Positions 37,963-47,029 of a DNA stretch of 64,000 nucleotides are shown piece by piece (position 1 is the stretch's first letter; each line of letters begins with the position of its first letter). Below the pieces are notes generated by a model, which had not been told where the DNA came from, made no database searches, and was given only the letters and a program-made list of their open reading frames with translations. The position numbers and the translations under genes were made by a program. Source of the DNA: Maricaulis sp. (lineage in GTDB: Bacteria > Pseudomonadota > Alphaproteobacteria > Caulobacterales > Maricaulaceae); NCBI RefSeq assembly GCF_017643475.1, contig NZ_JAEPNI010000001.1:868001-932000 (forward strand), written 5' to 3'.

Positions 37963-39411
37963 ATGTCTGAACCGAGCCGCAATATCCACGAATTCTCCGT
38001 ATCCGAACTGGCGGGATCGCTGAAGCGCACCGTCGAGGATGCCTTTGGCCATGTGCGTGTGCGCGGCGAGCTGGGCCGGGTCGTCGTGGCCAAGTCCGGG
38101 CATGTCTATTTCGACATCAAGGATGAGCGCGCGGTCATCAATACCATCGCCTGGAAGGGCACGGCGGCGCGCTTCCGTTTCCGCCCCGAAGAGGGCCTGG
38201 AAGTGATCATCGAGGGTCGCATGTCGACCTATCCGGGCCGTTCGCAATACCAGCTGATCGTGGAATCGATGGAGCCTGCCGGCGCCGGCGCGCTGATGGC
38301 GCTGCTGGAAGAGCGCAAGAAGCAGCTGGCGGCTGAAGGCCTTTTCTCGCCGGATCGCAAGAAGGCCATCCCCTTCCTGCCGCGCACGATCGGCGTGGTG
38401 ACGTCTCCGACCGGGGCAGTGATCCGCGATATCCTGCATCGACTGGAAGACCGTTTTCCGCGTCATGTCCTGCTCTGGCCGGTGCTGGTGCAGGGCGAGG
38501 GGGCTGCGAAACAGGTGTCCGAGGCCATTCGAGGCTTCAACGCCATCGAGCCGGGCGGACCTGTGCCGCGCCCTGATGTTCTCATTGTTGCCCGGGGTGG
38601 TGGTTCCATCGAGGACCTGTGGGGGTTCAACGAAGAAGCTGTTGTACGTGCTGCCGCCGACAGCGATATCCCGCTGATCTCGGCCGTGGGCCACGAGACC
38701 GATACCACCCTCATTGACTATGCCTCCGACAAGCGCGCGCCGACACCAACGGGGGCTGCCGAGATGGCGGTGCCGGTGCGGGCCGAGCTCAAGGCTCGGT
38801 TGGATACGCTCAGTGGTCGCCTGGTTGGTGCGCTCTCTCGCCTGATCGAGCGACGGCGTACTGATCTACGTTCAGCTGCTCGCGCACTGCCCAAACCAAA
38901 CGCGCTGCTGGAGCTCAAGCGTCAGCGGTTCGACATGGTCGCCGACCAGCTCGACGGCGCGCTGCTCAATGCCACGGCGGAAAAGCGTTCGCGCCTTCTG
39001 GTCATCAGCGCGGGGCTGAAGCCCGGCGCCTTGTCACGCGATATCAGCCAGCGCCGGGAACGCATCAATGACCGGGCCCGCCGGCTCGAACCGGCCATGC
39101 AGCGGCAATTGCGCGATCAGCGCCAGCGGCTGGACAGCTGGGGTGCACGCCTTAATTCGCTCAGCCACCAGTCAGTGCTCTCGCGCGGCTTTGCGCTGGT
39201 CTACAATGCCGATGGGAAGCTGGTGCGCCAGGGAGCGGACCTGAAATCCGGGGAGACGATCGATCTGGAATTCGCCGATGCGCGCCGCCATGCGGTTGTG
39301 GATGGCGCGGCCAGTGACACGCCGCCGCCTGCCGCGCCTGCCATCAAAAAGCCGAAACCCAAGCCCAAAAAGGCAAAGCCGACACCGGAAGGCCAGGGCA
39401 CATTATTCTGA
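37963..39411 (+). CDS. xseA: Exodeoxyribonuclease VII large subunit
   Basis: 482 aa from the ATG that gives the family N-terminus (MSEPSRNIHEFSVSELAGSL). OB-fold at about 10-105, catalytic core with IGVVTSPTGAVIRDILHRL, VARGGGSIEDLWGFNEE and GHETDTTLIDYASDKRAPTP. Coiled coil at about 275-410 and a Lys/Pro-rich tail. Processes single-strand DNA with XseB, not found here. The in-frame extension to 37756 overlaps purD and is unlikely. Confidence 0.96.
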   Translation: MSEPSRNIHEFSVSELAGSLKRTVEDAFGHVRVRGELGRVVVAKSGHVYFDIKDERAVINTIAWKGTAARFRFRPEEGLEVIIEGRMSTYPGRSQYQLIVESMEPAGAGALMALLEERKKQLAAEGLFSPDRKKAIPFLPRTIGVVTSPTGAVIRDILHRLEDRFPRHVLLWPVLVQGEGAAKQVSEAIRGFNAIEPGGPVPRPDVLIVARGGGSIEDLWGFNEEAVVRAAADSDIPLISAVGHETDTTLIDYASDKRAPTPTGAAEMAVPVRAELKARLDTLSGRLVGALSRLIERRRTDLRSAARALPKPNALLELKRQRFDMVADQLDGALLNATAEKRSRLLVISAGLKPGALSRDISQRRERINDRARRLEPAMQRQLRDQRQRLDSWGARLNSLSHQSVLSRGFALVYNADGKLVRQGADLKSGETIDLEFADARRHAVVDGAASDTPPPAAPAIKKPKPKPKKAKPTPEGQGTLF

Positions 39412-39455
39412 TAAGCTCACTCCCGGTTCACCGGGGGCCGTGTTAGAGAGTCGAT

Positions 39456-39686
39456 ATGACCGATAATTCCTTTGATGCCGAGTTCCAGGGCGAAGCCGTG
39501 CTTGAGTATGGCGACAGCGATTTCATCATCCTCAAGCCGGGTGCGTACGTGAAATGCGCCGTGAGCGGTGACACCATCCCGCTGGGTGAATTGCGCTACT
39601 GGAATGTGGACGAGCAGGAAGCCTACAAGGATTCCATTATTGCCACTGCCCGCTGGCGCGAACTGCATGCGGGACCGGGGCAGTGA
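39456..39686 (+). CDS. DUF2093 protein
   Basis: 76 aa. Matches the small DUF2093 family (EAVLEYGDSDFIILKPGAYV; IPLGELRYWNVDEQEAY), which commonly follows xseA in alphaproteobacteria. Function unknown. Its stop overlaps the next gene's GTG start as GTGA. Confidence 0.85.
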   Translation: MTDNSFDAEFQGEAVLEYGDSDFIILKPGAYVKCAVSGDTIPLGELRYWNVDEQEAYKDSIIATARWRELHAGPGQ

Positions 39687-40570
39687 TCGCGCTGGCGCTC
39701 TCCCTGGCCCTGTTGGCCCAGGACGCGGATCCGATCGGCGATCTGATCGCGGAGAGTGGTGACAGTTTCGCTGGCGTTTCGGATTTATCGTCTGCCTGTA
39801 TCGGCGAATTCCGCGAGGGCGGTTTTCTCCTGTGCAATTATGGCCCGATGAGCCGTGTTACGCTGGGGGATGTGAGCGCTGACGCCGATGCAGATGGTTG
39901 GGCCGTGATCGCCCTGCCGCGCCAGGCTCCCGAGACGCTGAACTTCCGTGTCGAACTCACGGGGCCGCAGGCACAGGATCCTGTGTTGATCGATGAGCCG
40001 CGCACGATTGCCCAGCGCGAATACGATCTTCAGCGCGTAAACGGTGTGCCGCAGTCCACGGTGACGCCGGACCCGTCCACCCTGCCGCGCCGTCAGCGTG
40101 AATACGCACAGAAACAGGATGCCTTCAACTCGACCTGGGACGGTCAGGGTTTTCTCGATGGATTCGTGCAACCCGCCGACGGCATCACCACCGGCGTTTA
40201 TGGCTCTGCCCGCATCTATAATGATGGGTCCGAGCGTGGTGTTCACTGGGGGCTCGACTGGGCCAATGAGACCGGAACCCCGGTTGTTGCACCGGCCAGT
40301 GGCCTTGTGACCCTGGCCGAGCCGGACATGTATTACGAAGGTGGTCTGATCTTCATCGATCACGGCCAGGGATTGGTCTCAGCCTTCCTGCACCTCTCCG
40401 ATGTTGTTGTTGAAGAGGGGCAGTTCGTGGAGCAGGGCCAGCAGATCGGCGCGATCGGTGCGACAGGGCGTTCAACCGGCCCGCACCTGGACTGGCGTGT
40501 GAAACTGCGCAACCAGTTCTATGCGGACCCATCGACCCTGCTCGAACTGGACGTGTCCGGCCTGCGCTAG
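39683..40570 (+). CDS. LytM/M23-family metallopeptidase
   Basis: 295 aa exported protein; short signal ends near ALLAQD. The C-terminal M23 domain (about 180-285) has the first metal motif VHWGLDWANETG (HxxxD) and a central LHLS. The last motif is GPHLDW, where the usual HxH has Asp in place of the second His. The variant recurs in some M23 homologues as I recall, so the enzyme may still be active. Probable cell-wall hydrolase or amidase activator. GTG start coupled to the DUF2093 gene. Confidence 0.85.
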   Translation: MIALALSLALLAQDADPIGDLIAESGDSFAGVSDLSSACIGEFREGGFLLCNYGPMSRVTLGDVSADADADGWAVIALPRQAPETLNFRVELTGPQAQDPVLIDEPRTIAQREYDLQRVNGVPQSTVTPDPSTLPRRQREYAQKQDAFNSTWDGQGFLDGFVQPADGITTGVYGSARIYNDGSERGVHWGLDWANETGTPVVAPASGLVTLAEPDMYYEGGLIFIDHGQGLVSAFLHLSDVVVEEGQFVEQGQQIGAIGATGRSTGPHLDWRVKLRNQFYADPSTLLELDVSGLR

Positions 40571-40575
40571 TCATC

Positions 40576-40589
40576 TGGACTTCAGTCCA
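40576..40589. promoter_or_regulatory. Palindromic operator upstream of the TetR gene
   Basis: TGGACT-TC-AGTCCA, perfect 6-bp arms, 21 nt before the TetR start. The position suggests autoregulation. Confidence 0.6.
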
Positions 40590-40610
40590 AAACTGCCAGA
40601 TCATCTGCGC

Positions 40611-41213
40611 ATGGATGAACTTGCGCCCCCTCGTCCCCTGTCCCAGAGGGCAAAGGCAAATCGCGACCGTATTTATACGGCGGCGATCGAGCTGATCCGC
40701 GAGCGCGGCTATGACGAAGTCACCATGACCGATATCGCCAAGGCGGCGGGCGTCGCCCGGGCAAGTGTCTTCAATCACTTCCCGGCGAAGTTGGCTTTTC
40801 TCGGCGAGTGGTTCGAGCGTTTTACCCGACAGGTCCTGCGCGAGGCCGGTCAGCAGACCGGTAACAGCGCCTGGGCACGGCTGGTTTTTGTGCTGGAGGC
40901 GATGGGGCGCGGTGCGCACGCCAACAAGGACATCATCATCCATGTTGCCTCGCTGGCGATGGGGCATGGCCCGCTGGCCGCGACCGAGGCAGAACTGGAT
41001 GATGAGCTGCAATTGTTTTTCGCCGACATCATCCGCCACGGCCAGCGCGAGGGCGAGATCGATCCCGGGCTGGATGTGGATTTCCTGGCCGATATGTGGG
41101 TGGGCCTTCTGACCGTGACCGCGCATGACTGGGTCAATCGTGGTCAGGTCTCTGATTTGTCTTCGGATCTAAAGTCGCGTTTCCAAACACTTTTTCGTGG
41201 AATCGAAAAGTAA
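40611..41213 (+). CDS. TetR/AcrR-family transcription regulator
   Basis: 200 aa. HTH at about 15-60: RIYTAAIELIRERGYDEVTM, DIAKAAGVARASVFNHFP. Variable ligand domain after that. ATG 40611 chosen as family start; longer readings lie inside the peptidase gene. A perfect palindrome sits directly upstream. Target genes unknown; the S41 gene and lipoprotein downstream are candidates. Confidence 0.87.
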   Translation: MDELAPPRPLSQRAKANRDRIYTAAIELIRERGYDEVTMTDIAKAAGVARASVFNHFPAKLAFLGEWFERFTRQVLREAGQQTGNSAWARLVFVLEAMGRGAHANKDIIIHVASLAMGHGPLAATEAELDDELQLFFADIIRHGQREGEIDPGLDVDFLADMWVGLLTVTAHDWVNRGQVSDLSSDLKSRFQTLFRGIEK

Positions 41214-41215
41214 CT

Positions 41216-41229
41216 GCAGAAATCTGCAT
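41216..41229. repeat. Palindrome after the TetR gene
   Basis: TGCAGA-AA-TCTGCA, followed at 41231-41242 by TCCAA-AC-TTGGA. They lie in the leader before the S41 gene and could be regulator sites; not a terminator. Confidence 0.35.
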
Positions 41230-41320
41230 CCAAACTTGGACCTGAGTACATCAAAGGGTCAGATCGCAAATTGGACTGGGATCCATTTTTGCGGTGGCCC
41301 GGGTACTGGAAGGAGTTTCG

Positions 41321-42604
41321 ATGTCCCGATTTTTGACCACCAGCGTGCTGGCGCTCGCAATGAGCACTGCCGGTGCGGCTGCAGCGCAGACTGACGACAC
41401 GCCCTGGCAGGCGGACATGACCGCCTTCCTGGAAGTGCTGCACGCGGAACACGACAATCCCTATTTTCATACGTCGCGCGAAGATTTCGAAGCCGCGGTC
41501 GCTGCCTATCGGGCTGAATTGCCGGAAATGAGCCGGGCGGAGCGCGTTACCGGTTTTGCCCGTGTCGTCGCGCTGGTCGGGGATGGCCATACCTGGATGC
41601 CGATGTACCGGTTGCCGTTCGATGGCTTGCCGCCGGGACCAGGGTTCTCCTCGTTGCCGGTGCGTTTCGAATTGTTCGATGACGGGCTTTATGTCGCTGG
41701 GGCCGGTGAAACACAGAACGCGATGCTCGGTGCACGCGTGACCGCGTTTGGCGATGTTGCTGCCGAGGAAGCGATCGCGCGGGTGATGGAACTTTTGCCC
41801 GCCGACGCGACCAATTTCGCCCGCGAGTTTGTCGCTGAATGGCTGATGCAGATCGAAGTGTTACAGGCGCTGGGACTGGCCGATGAGACCGTACAGCTGG
41901 AGGTGGCCGACGGCCGCACGGTTTCGCTCGAGGCCCTGCCAGCAGATGCGATCTACAACTGGGTGTTCTCCATGGATGACGGCCCGATGGGGCAGCAGGG
42001 CTGGTGCACGGCCAGCGCTGACCAGCCGTACTGGCAGGAGGCTTTCGACGGCGCTTACCGCATCGCGGAGCTGGAAGACGCGACCTATCCCCAGTTCACC
42101 GAGATCCGCGACTGGGAGGGGCAGAGTTTTGCAGGGCTCGCCGAGGCGGCTGTCGCCCAGGCCGAGGCCCGTAATGCTCCCGCCCTGATTATTGACCTTC
42201 GTCGCTGTCTTGGTGGCGATGGTTCGCGCAATGACGGCTTTATCGATGCCCTGGCTGAAAGCGAGATCCTGAATCGCGACGGCCGGTTGATGGTGCTGAC
42301 CAGTCGTTCCACCCATTCTGCTGCCGTTATGCTGGTCTCGTCGCTGGAGTAGCGAACGCAAGCGATCTTCATCGGCCAGGGGACAGCGGATCGGCCTAAT
42401 CACTATGGCGAGACGAATATCTTCGTGACGCCGAATTCCATGCTGCCGATCATTCACGCCAGCGAATACTACCAGACCTCATTTCCGGGCGATGACCGTC
42501 GCTTCCGCGCGCCTGATATCGCTATCCCCTACACCTTTGCGGACTACGCCACCGGCTCCGACGCCGTGCTCGACGCCGCCTTCAATACCATCAACGGAGA
42601 CTGA
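41321..42604 (+). pseudogene. S41-family peptidase gene interrupted by an amber codon
   Basis: 427 codons in one frame, with TAG at codon 344 (42350-42352). The start has GGAAGGAG and a signal peptide (MSRFLTTSVLALAMSTAGAA). The S41-like core has ALIIDLRRCLGGDGSRNDGF near 288-305 and the Ser region RSTHSAAVML just before the stop. After the TAG the same frame goes on for 83 residues (RTQAIFIGQGTADRPNHYGE and on) to a TGA 2 nt before the next gene. SSLE-Q-RTQA is a likely original, so CAG to TAG is one simple explanation. The product as written would lack the end of the catalytic domain. Confidence 0.8.
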
Positions 42605-42605
42605 C

Positions 42606-43442
42606 ATGTCCCTCAAGAACATCCTGCTGGGCGCCGCAACCGGTGCCGCCTGTCTGACCGCCTGCGCCCAGGCTGAGAATCCCTGGACCTACGACGCCAG
42701 TGATGACCGCATTGGCCGGATCTATTACTACGAGCGCTCCAACACTGATGGCACGCTGGATGAGCGCATCACCATTTTCCGTCGTAGTGCGACCGAGGTT
42801 GCGGTGTACAAGGAAAACGGGCTGTGTCGCCGTGCGGCTCTCGTCACCGCGACGCTGGATCTGGACACACTCACCGCTCCGGTAATCACCGGTGGGCAGC
42901 TGCAGCCGAATGCCCAGCACTTCGATTTTGCCTTTCTCGAGCGGAACGAGGAAACGGGGCAGGTGGATATGCTGGTGCAATTGCCGGACATGGAGATCCG
43001 CAATGAGGCGCAGATCCAATATCCGAACTGGATGTTGTTCGATTTCGACCTTGCCAGTTTTACCGTCGCAACGCCGCACCTGGATAATCCGCAAGCGGGT
43101 TTCGAATTCGGAATGGCCCTGCTTTGGGCCGACCCGTCGGCGCCGGACCCGTTCTACTGGATGGGAGACGTCAGTGCTGAATTCGAGGGTCAGGCCCAGC
43201 ACCTGGGTGTGACCAGTCTGGAATACCGCCTGACCGGGTCGGCATTTGAGATTGAACTGTCAACAGGCGAAGAGGGGCGTCTCTGGCTCGATGCGGAAGA
43301 TGGCCATGTGGTCGACGCGGTCATGCCGGTACCCAATCATCCTGGATATACAGACTTCCGCCTGCGTTTGCTCGATATCAGCGATGGTGGCGAAGCCGAG
43401 TGGGCGGCTCTTCTTACGGCTCATTTCGAGGGTTGCGAATAA
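42606..43442 (+). CDS. Lipoprotein of unknown function
   Basis: 278 aa. Lipobox LTAC (Cys19) after MSLKNILLGAATGAACLT. The rest is beta-rich and acidic with no known domain. It starts 1 nt after the full-length S41 frame with GGAG upstream, so the two genes form an operon and the lipoprotein may be a partner or a reporter of the peptidase. A strong terminator follows. Confidence 0.7.
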   Translation: MSLKNILLGAATGAACLTACAQAENPWTYDASDDRIGRIYYYERSNTDGTLDERITIFRRSATEVAVYKENGLCRRAALVTATLDLDTLTAPVITGGQLQPNAQHFDFAFLERNEETGQVDMLVQLPDMEIRNEAQIQYPNWMLFDFDLASFTVATPHLDNPQAGFEFGMALLWADPSAPDPFYWMGDVSAEFEGQAQHLGVTSLEYRLTGSAFEIELSTGEEGRLWLDAEDGHVVDAVMPVPNHPGYTDFRLRLLDISDGGEAEWAALLTAHFEGCE

Positions 43443-43486
43443 TCCCGACCTGGCCGGTTGTCCCCTTCGCACCAGGCCGGCCACAT

Positions 43487-43523
43487 AATGCCTCCGGGAT
43501 CCGCACTCCCGGAGGCATTTTTG
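43487..43523 (+). terminator. Strong rho-independent terminator
   Basis: 13-bp perfect stem AATGCCTCCGGGA / TCCCGGAGGCATT, 7-nt loop, then TTTTG. Ends the S41-lipoprotein operon. Confidence 0.93.
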
Positions 43524-43609
43524 TATGGCCACAATCTCTGCATCAACATGCCTATTTACGGCCCGATCCTGCCACTAGGCTCTTGCCTTCGTGGATAAGG
43601 AGGCGTTTG

Positions 43610-44836
43610 ATGGAAAATATTCCTGTTTGCAGAGATTTATCGATGGAATTTCACCGAACGAAGCGCCTTCCGCCTTATGTTTTCGAAGAAGTAAATCGTC
43701 TTAAGGCGAGTTTGCGGTCAAATGGTGCGGATATCATCGATTTCGGCATGGGAAATCCCGATTTGCCGACGCCGCAGCATATACTCGACAAGCTGAAAGA
43801 GACGGCCGAGGCGCCGCGCACCAATCGCTACTCCGCCTCGCGCGGTATTCCTGGCCTGCGCAAGGCGCATGCGCGCTATTATGAACGACGCTTCGGCGTG
43901 AAACTCGATCCGGACACGGAAACGATCGTCACGCTGGGCAGCAAGGAAGGCTTCGCCAATCTGGCGCAGGCCATCACCGCCCCGGGTGACGTGATCCTTG
44001 CGCCCAGCCCCTCCTATCCCATCCATACATTCGGCTTTTTGATCGCAGGCGGCACGATTCGCCACGTCGAGGCGCCGAGCCCGGAGGAATACCTGCGCGG
44101 GCTGGAGCACGCTGTGAACCACACCGTACCCAAACCGATCGCCGTGGTGATCTGTTACCCATCCAATCCGACAGCGCAGACGGCGAGCCTGGAATTCTAC
44201 GAGGACGTGGTGGAGTTCGCGCAGAAACACGACCTGCTCATCCTGTCGGATCTGGCTTATTCAGAGATCTATTTCGGTGACGAGCCGAGCCCGTCCATGT
44301 TGCAGGTCGAGGGTGCCCGGGAGCGCACGATCGAGTTCACCTCGATGTCCAAGACCTATTCCATGGCCGGTTTCCGGGTCGGTTTTGCAGCGGGTTCGGA
44401 ACGGCTGGTCGCTGCGCTTGCGCGCGTGAAGTCCTATCTCGACTATGGTGCCTATACGCCGGTGCAGGTGGCTGCCTGTGCCGCGCTCGACGGTCCCCAG
44501 GATTGTGTCGAAGAGACCCGCGCCATCTACAAACACCGCCGCGATGTTCTGGTGGAGAGTTTTGCCCGCGTGGGCTGGGATATTCCGTCGCCGGAAGCCT
44601 CTATGTTTGCCTGGGCGCCATTGCCCAAGGGGTTCGAGGATATGGGCTCACTGGCCTTTTCCAAGGCGCTGATGGAGCATGCCGGGGTCGCCGTGGCGCC
44701 GGGCATCGGGTTCGGAGAGCATGGGGAAGGGTATGTGCGCCTGGCGCTGGTCGAGAATGAACAGCGTATTCGACAGGCTGCGCGCGGGGTCGGCGAGTAT
44801 CTGAAAACCCGCCAACCCCAGCTCAGAGCGGTCTAG
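43610..44836 (+). CDS. alaC: Alanine-synthesizing aminotransferase AlaC
   Basis: 408 aa PLP class I/II aminotransferase. It aligns closely with E. coli AlaC: RLPPYVFEEVNRLK, IIDFGMGNPD, YSASRGIPGLRKA, TLGSKEGFANLA, YPSNPTAQTASLEF and the PLP lysine in SMSKTYSMAGFRVGF. Converts pyruvate and glutamate to alanine. AAGGAGG sets the ATG at 43610. Confidence 0.92.
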   Translation: MENIPVCRDLSMEFHRTKRLPPYVFEEVNRLKASLRSNGADIIDFGMGNPDLPTPQHILDKLKETAEAPRTNRYSASRGIPGLRKAHARYYERRFGVKLDPDTETIVTLGSKEGFANLAQAITAPGDVILAPSPSYPIHTFGFLIAGGTIRHVEAPSPEEYLRGLEHAVNHTVPKPIAVVICYPSNPTAQTASLEFYEDVVEFAQKHDLLILSDLAYSEIYFGDEPSPSMLQVEGARERTIEFTSMSKTYSMAGFRVGFAAGSERLVAALARVKSYLDYGAYTPVQVAACAALDGPQDCVEETRAIYKHRRDVLVESFARVGWDIPSPEASMFAWAPLPKGFEDMGSLAFSKALMEHAGVAVAPGIGFGEHGEGYVRLALVENEQRIRQAARGVGEYLKTRQPQLRAV

Positions 44837-44839
44837 ATC

Positions 44840-45409
44840 TTAGAAGTAGCGGATCGCGAAACCGGGGCCGCCACCAAAACCGCCGGACAGGGAGCGGGAA
44901 CGCTTGCGGCGGCGGTGCATGCGTGACTGCATGACCTTGCGCGCTTCTTCCAGCGTCGGCTTGTCCTCTTCATCGCCACCTTCAGCGAGATCCTCGCGGT
45001 GCGCGACAAAGTCGGCATAGGCATCCAGTTCAGGCGCCAGACCTGCGCTGACCAGGTCGATCATGATCGCGTCGTCGATATAGCCGATGCCGGGGATGCC
45101 ATCGGGTATCAGGTCGTCCGGATCTGCAAAATATGCGAGGGCGTCGAGCACACGCTTGCGGTCCTCACCGGAGAGTTTCCAGTCCTCGTCGCGCACCATG
45201 GCGACAAGCGGATCGAGCTTTTCCAGGCGCTCGGTGACAAATTTCGGCGGGTTGGCAGCGATGGCTTCCTTCTTCATCGCGGCAATGCCCTCGATGACCA
45301 TCTGCTCATCATCCGCACGATTGTCGCGAGCCTTGTCCAGACGCTCCTTGAAAAAGGCCAGGTCGCTCTCGCTCAACTCGAATTCGACTTTCAGTGTATC
45401 GCCCGACAT
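44840..45409 (-). CDS. DUF1232 (YkvA-like) protein
   Basis: 189 aa. DUF1232 core DALAYFADPDDLIPDGIPGI then GYIDDAIMI near 95-125. Acidic helical N-terminus and a basic Arg-rich, then Gly-rich tail (RRRKRSRSLSGGFGGGPG). Start at 45409 after GAGGA. Function unknown in the family. Confidence 0.8.
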   Translation of the reverse strand: MSGDTLKVEFELSESDLAFFKERLDKARDNRADDEQMVIEGIAAMKKEAIAANPPKFVTERLEKLDPLVAMVRDEDWKLSGEDRKRVLDALAYFADPDDLIPDGIPGIGYIDDAIMIDLVSAGLAPELDAYADFVAHREDLAEGGDEEDKPTLEEARKVMQSRMHRRRKRSRSLSGGFGGGPGFAIRYF

Positions 45410-45556
45410 AGGTTCCTCGCGATTAGGGTGGATAGCTCCGGGAGCATGAAGAGACTTGAATCGTGCCCAAGGGTCAAATGAACTTGCTAAGTATCCCTTA
45501 ACCCTTTGCGCACTTCCCGCTCGCATTGCAGCGGGAGCGGTGGCTTACTTATTGTC

Positions 45557-45775
45557 ATGAGCATCGCCTTCAATACCGCCGTTTCCGGCATGTCAGCCGC
45601 CGAGGCCCAGTTCAGCGCTGCGGCGAGGAATGTGGTCGAGAAAGCGGCCCAGGGCGAAGACGTTATTCAGGCGAGCATCGCCGTAAAGAAGGCCGAGGCC
45701 GCACACGGTGCTGCCACAGCCATGGTTCGAGTTACCAGCGAGATGACGGACACACTTCTCGACATAACCGTCTGA
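45557..45775 (+). CDS. 72-residue protein resembling a flagellar rod/hook N-terminal segment
   Basis: MSIAFNTAVSGMSAAEAQFS then AAARNVVEKA resembles the start of FlgE/FlgG-type axial proteins, where the pattern is a conserved helix followed by NxAN. The C-terminus TSEMTDTLLDITV is like the last helix of rod proteins. The whole middle is missing, so the two conserved helices are joined directly. Standalone and complete; no ribosome site is strong. Confidence 0.6.
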   Translation: MSIAFNTAVSGMSAAEAQFSAAARNVVEKAAQGEDVIQASIAVKKAEAAHGAATAMVRVTSEMTDTLLDITV

Positions 45776-45786
45776 TCGCATCCGGT

Positions 45787-45867
45787 CCGGGTGGCCGGTG
45801 GGCATCATCCCCCTTCGTAGTCTCCATTGGCGTGTAGTCCACAGGAGGGGATGATCGCCCCACCCGG
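45787..45867. repeat. Long imperfect inverted repeat (structured element)
   Basis: Left arm CCGGGTGG ... GGGCATCATCCCC (45787-45812) pairs with right arm GGGGATGATCGCCC and CACCCGG (45847-45867), with a 5-nt bulge and a 1-nt bulge. A 34-nt loop separates them. No T-run follows. It lies in the leader of the dsbA/frnE-like gene, 63 nt before its ATG. Confidence 0.6.
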
Positions 45868-45929
45868 GGCCGTCCGGCAAACCTGTAACAGTCCTCGCAT
45901 TTTTCTCCGAAACATCCTAACTGACGGGC

Positions 45930-46601
45930 ATGAGCAAAACCGTCTCCGTCGACATTGTCGCTGATTTTGTCTGCCCCTGGTGCTGGCTGGGCAAGAGAAA
46001 CTGGGATGCGGCCCTGAAACAGGTGCCCGACATCAAGGTTGAAACGACCTGGCGTCCCTATCAGCTGGATCCGACCATCGCCCGCGAGGGGCGCCCCTAT
46101 CGCGATTACATGAAGGCGAAATTCTCCGGTGAGCATGCCGAGCGCTGGAAGCAGATGCGCGAGTATCTGGAAGCTGCCGCGCCGGATGCCGGGATCGAGT
46201 TCCGCTTTGACGATATCAAGACCCGTCCGAACACGCTCAACGCCCATCGCCTGATGCGCTGGGCTTCCGGCCAGGGCAAGGCCGAGGCCATGGCCGAGGA
46301 ATTGTTCGAGGCCTTCTTCAGGCGCACCGAGGATATAGGCGATCCCGCCGTGCTGGCTGCCTGTGCCGAGGCGACGGGCCTGGAACGCCCGATCATCGAG
46401 GATCTCCTGTCCTCCGATCGTGACGAGAAGGCGGTCTGGGACGAGGAAATGTTCTACCGCAAGCTCGGTGTCTCCGGCGTCCCCACCTATATTTTTAACG
46501 GCCAGTTCGCGGTCTCCGGTGCGCAGGAACCTGCTGCGTTGGCCGATGCCATTCGTGAAGCCCTGAAAAATCCTGTTGAGGAAGAGGAAGTATCCCAATG
46601 A
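45930..46601 (+). CDS. DsbA-family oxidoreductase (FrnE-like)
   Basis: 223 aa thioredoxin-fold protein without signal peptide. It starts VDIVADFVCPWCWLGKRNW with active-site CPWC near 15-18, and has cis-Pro motif GVSGVPTYIFNG near 187. FrnE-type proteins act as cytoplasmic disulfide isomerases or 2-hydroxychromene-isomerase-like enzymes. The ATGA overlap couples it to the MAPEG gene. Confidence 0.9.
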   Translation: MSKTVSVDIVADFVCPWCWLGKRNWDAALKQVPDIKVETTWRPYQLDPTIAREGRPYRDYMKAKFSGEHAERWKQMREYLEAAAPDAGIEFRFDDIKTRPNTLNAHRLMRWASGQGKAEAMAEELFEAFFRRTEDIGDPAVLAACAEATGLERPIIEDLLSSDRDEKAVWDEEMFYRKLGVSGVPTYIFNGQFAVSGAQEPAALADAIREALKNPVEEEEVSQ

Positions 46602-47002
46602 CCGAGATCCAGGCAGTCGGCCTTTATGCCGGCCTGAACCTTCTCCTGATGATTTTCCTGGCTGCGAATGTTGTACGGCATCGCCGTCGCACCTCTATCA
46701 GCCTGGGTATCGGAACTGATGCCGATCTTGAACAGGCAGTCCGGGCTCAGGCGAACTGTCTTGAAAATGCTGTGCCGGGCCTGCTCGCGCTGACGCTTCT
46801 GGCACTGACCGGAGCTTCGGCGCTGGTCTTGCACGGTTTTGGTGTAGCCCTGACCTTTGGACGACTGGCCCACGCCCACGGACTGCTCAGCCGTCCCGGA
46901 CGCTCCTTCGGGCGTTTTTATGGCACCTTGATCACCTGGCTGAGCCTGCTGGGCATGGCCGTCCTCCTGGTGCTGACGCCCTTCATTCCGGCATTGCAGT
47001 AG
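46598..47002 (+). CDS. MAPEG-family membrane protein
   Basis: 134 aa, four hydrophobic helices, with RAQANCLENAVPGLLALTLL as the MAPEG signature. The family includes glutathione-dependent membrane enzymes. Coupled to the FrnE-like gene, which suggests a shared thiol/glutathione role (inference). Confidence 0.85.
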   Translation: MTEIQAVGLYAGLNLLLMIFLAANVVRHRRRTSISLGIGTDADLEQAVRAQANCLENAVPGLLALTLLALTGASALVLHGFGVALTFGRLAHAHGLLSRPGRSFGRFYGTLITWLSLLGMAVLLVLTPFIPALQ

Positions 47003-47029
47003 GCACGGGCAGAGGGCTATAGCCGAGGC

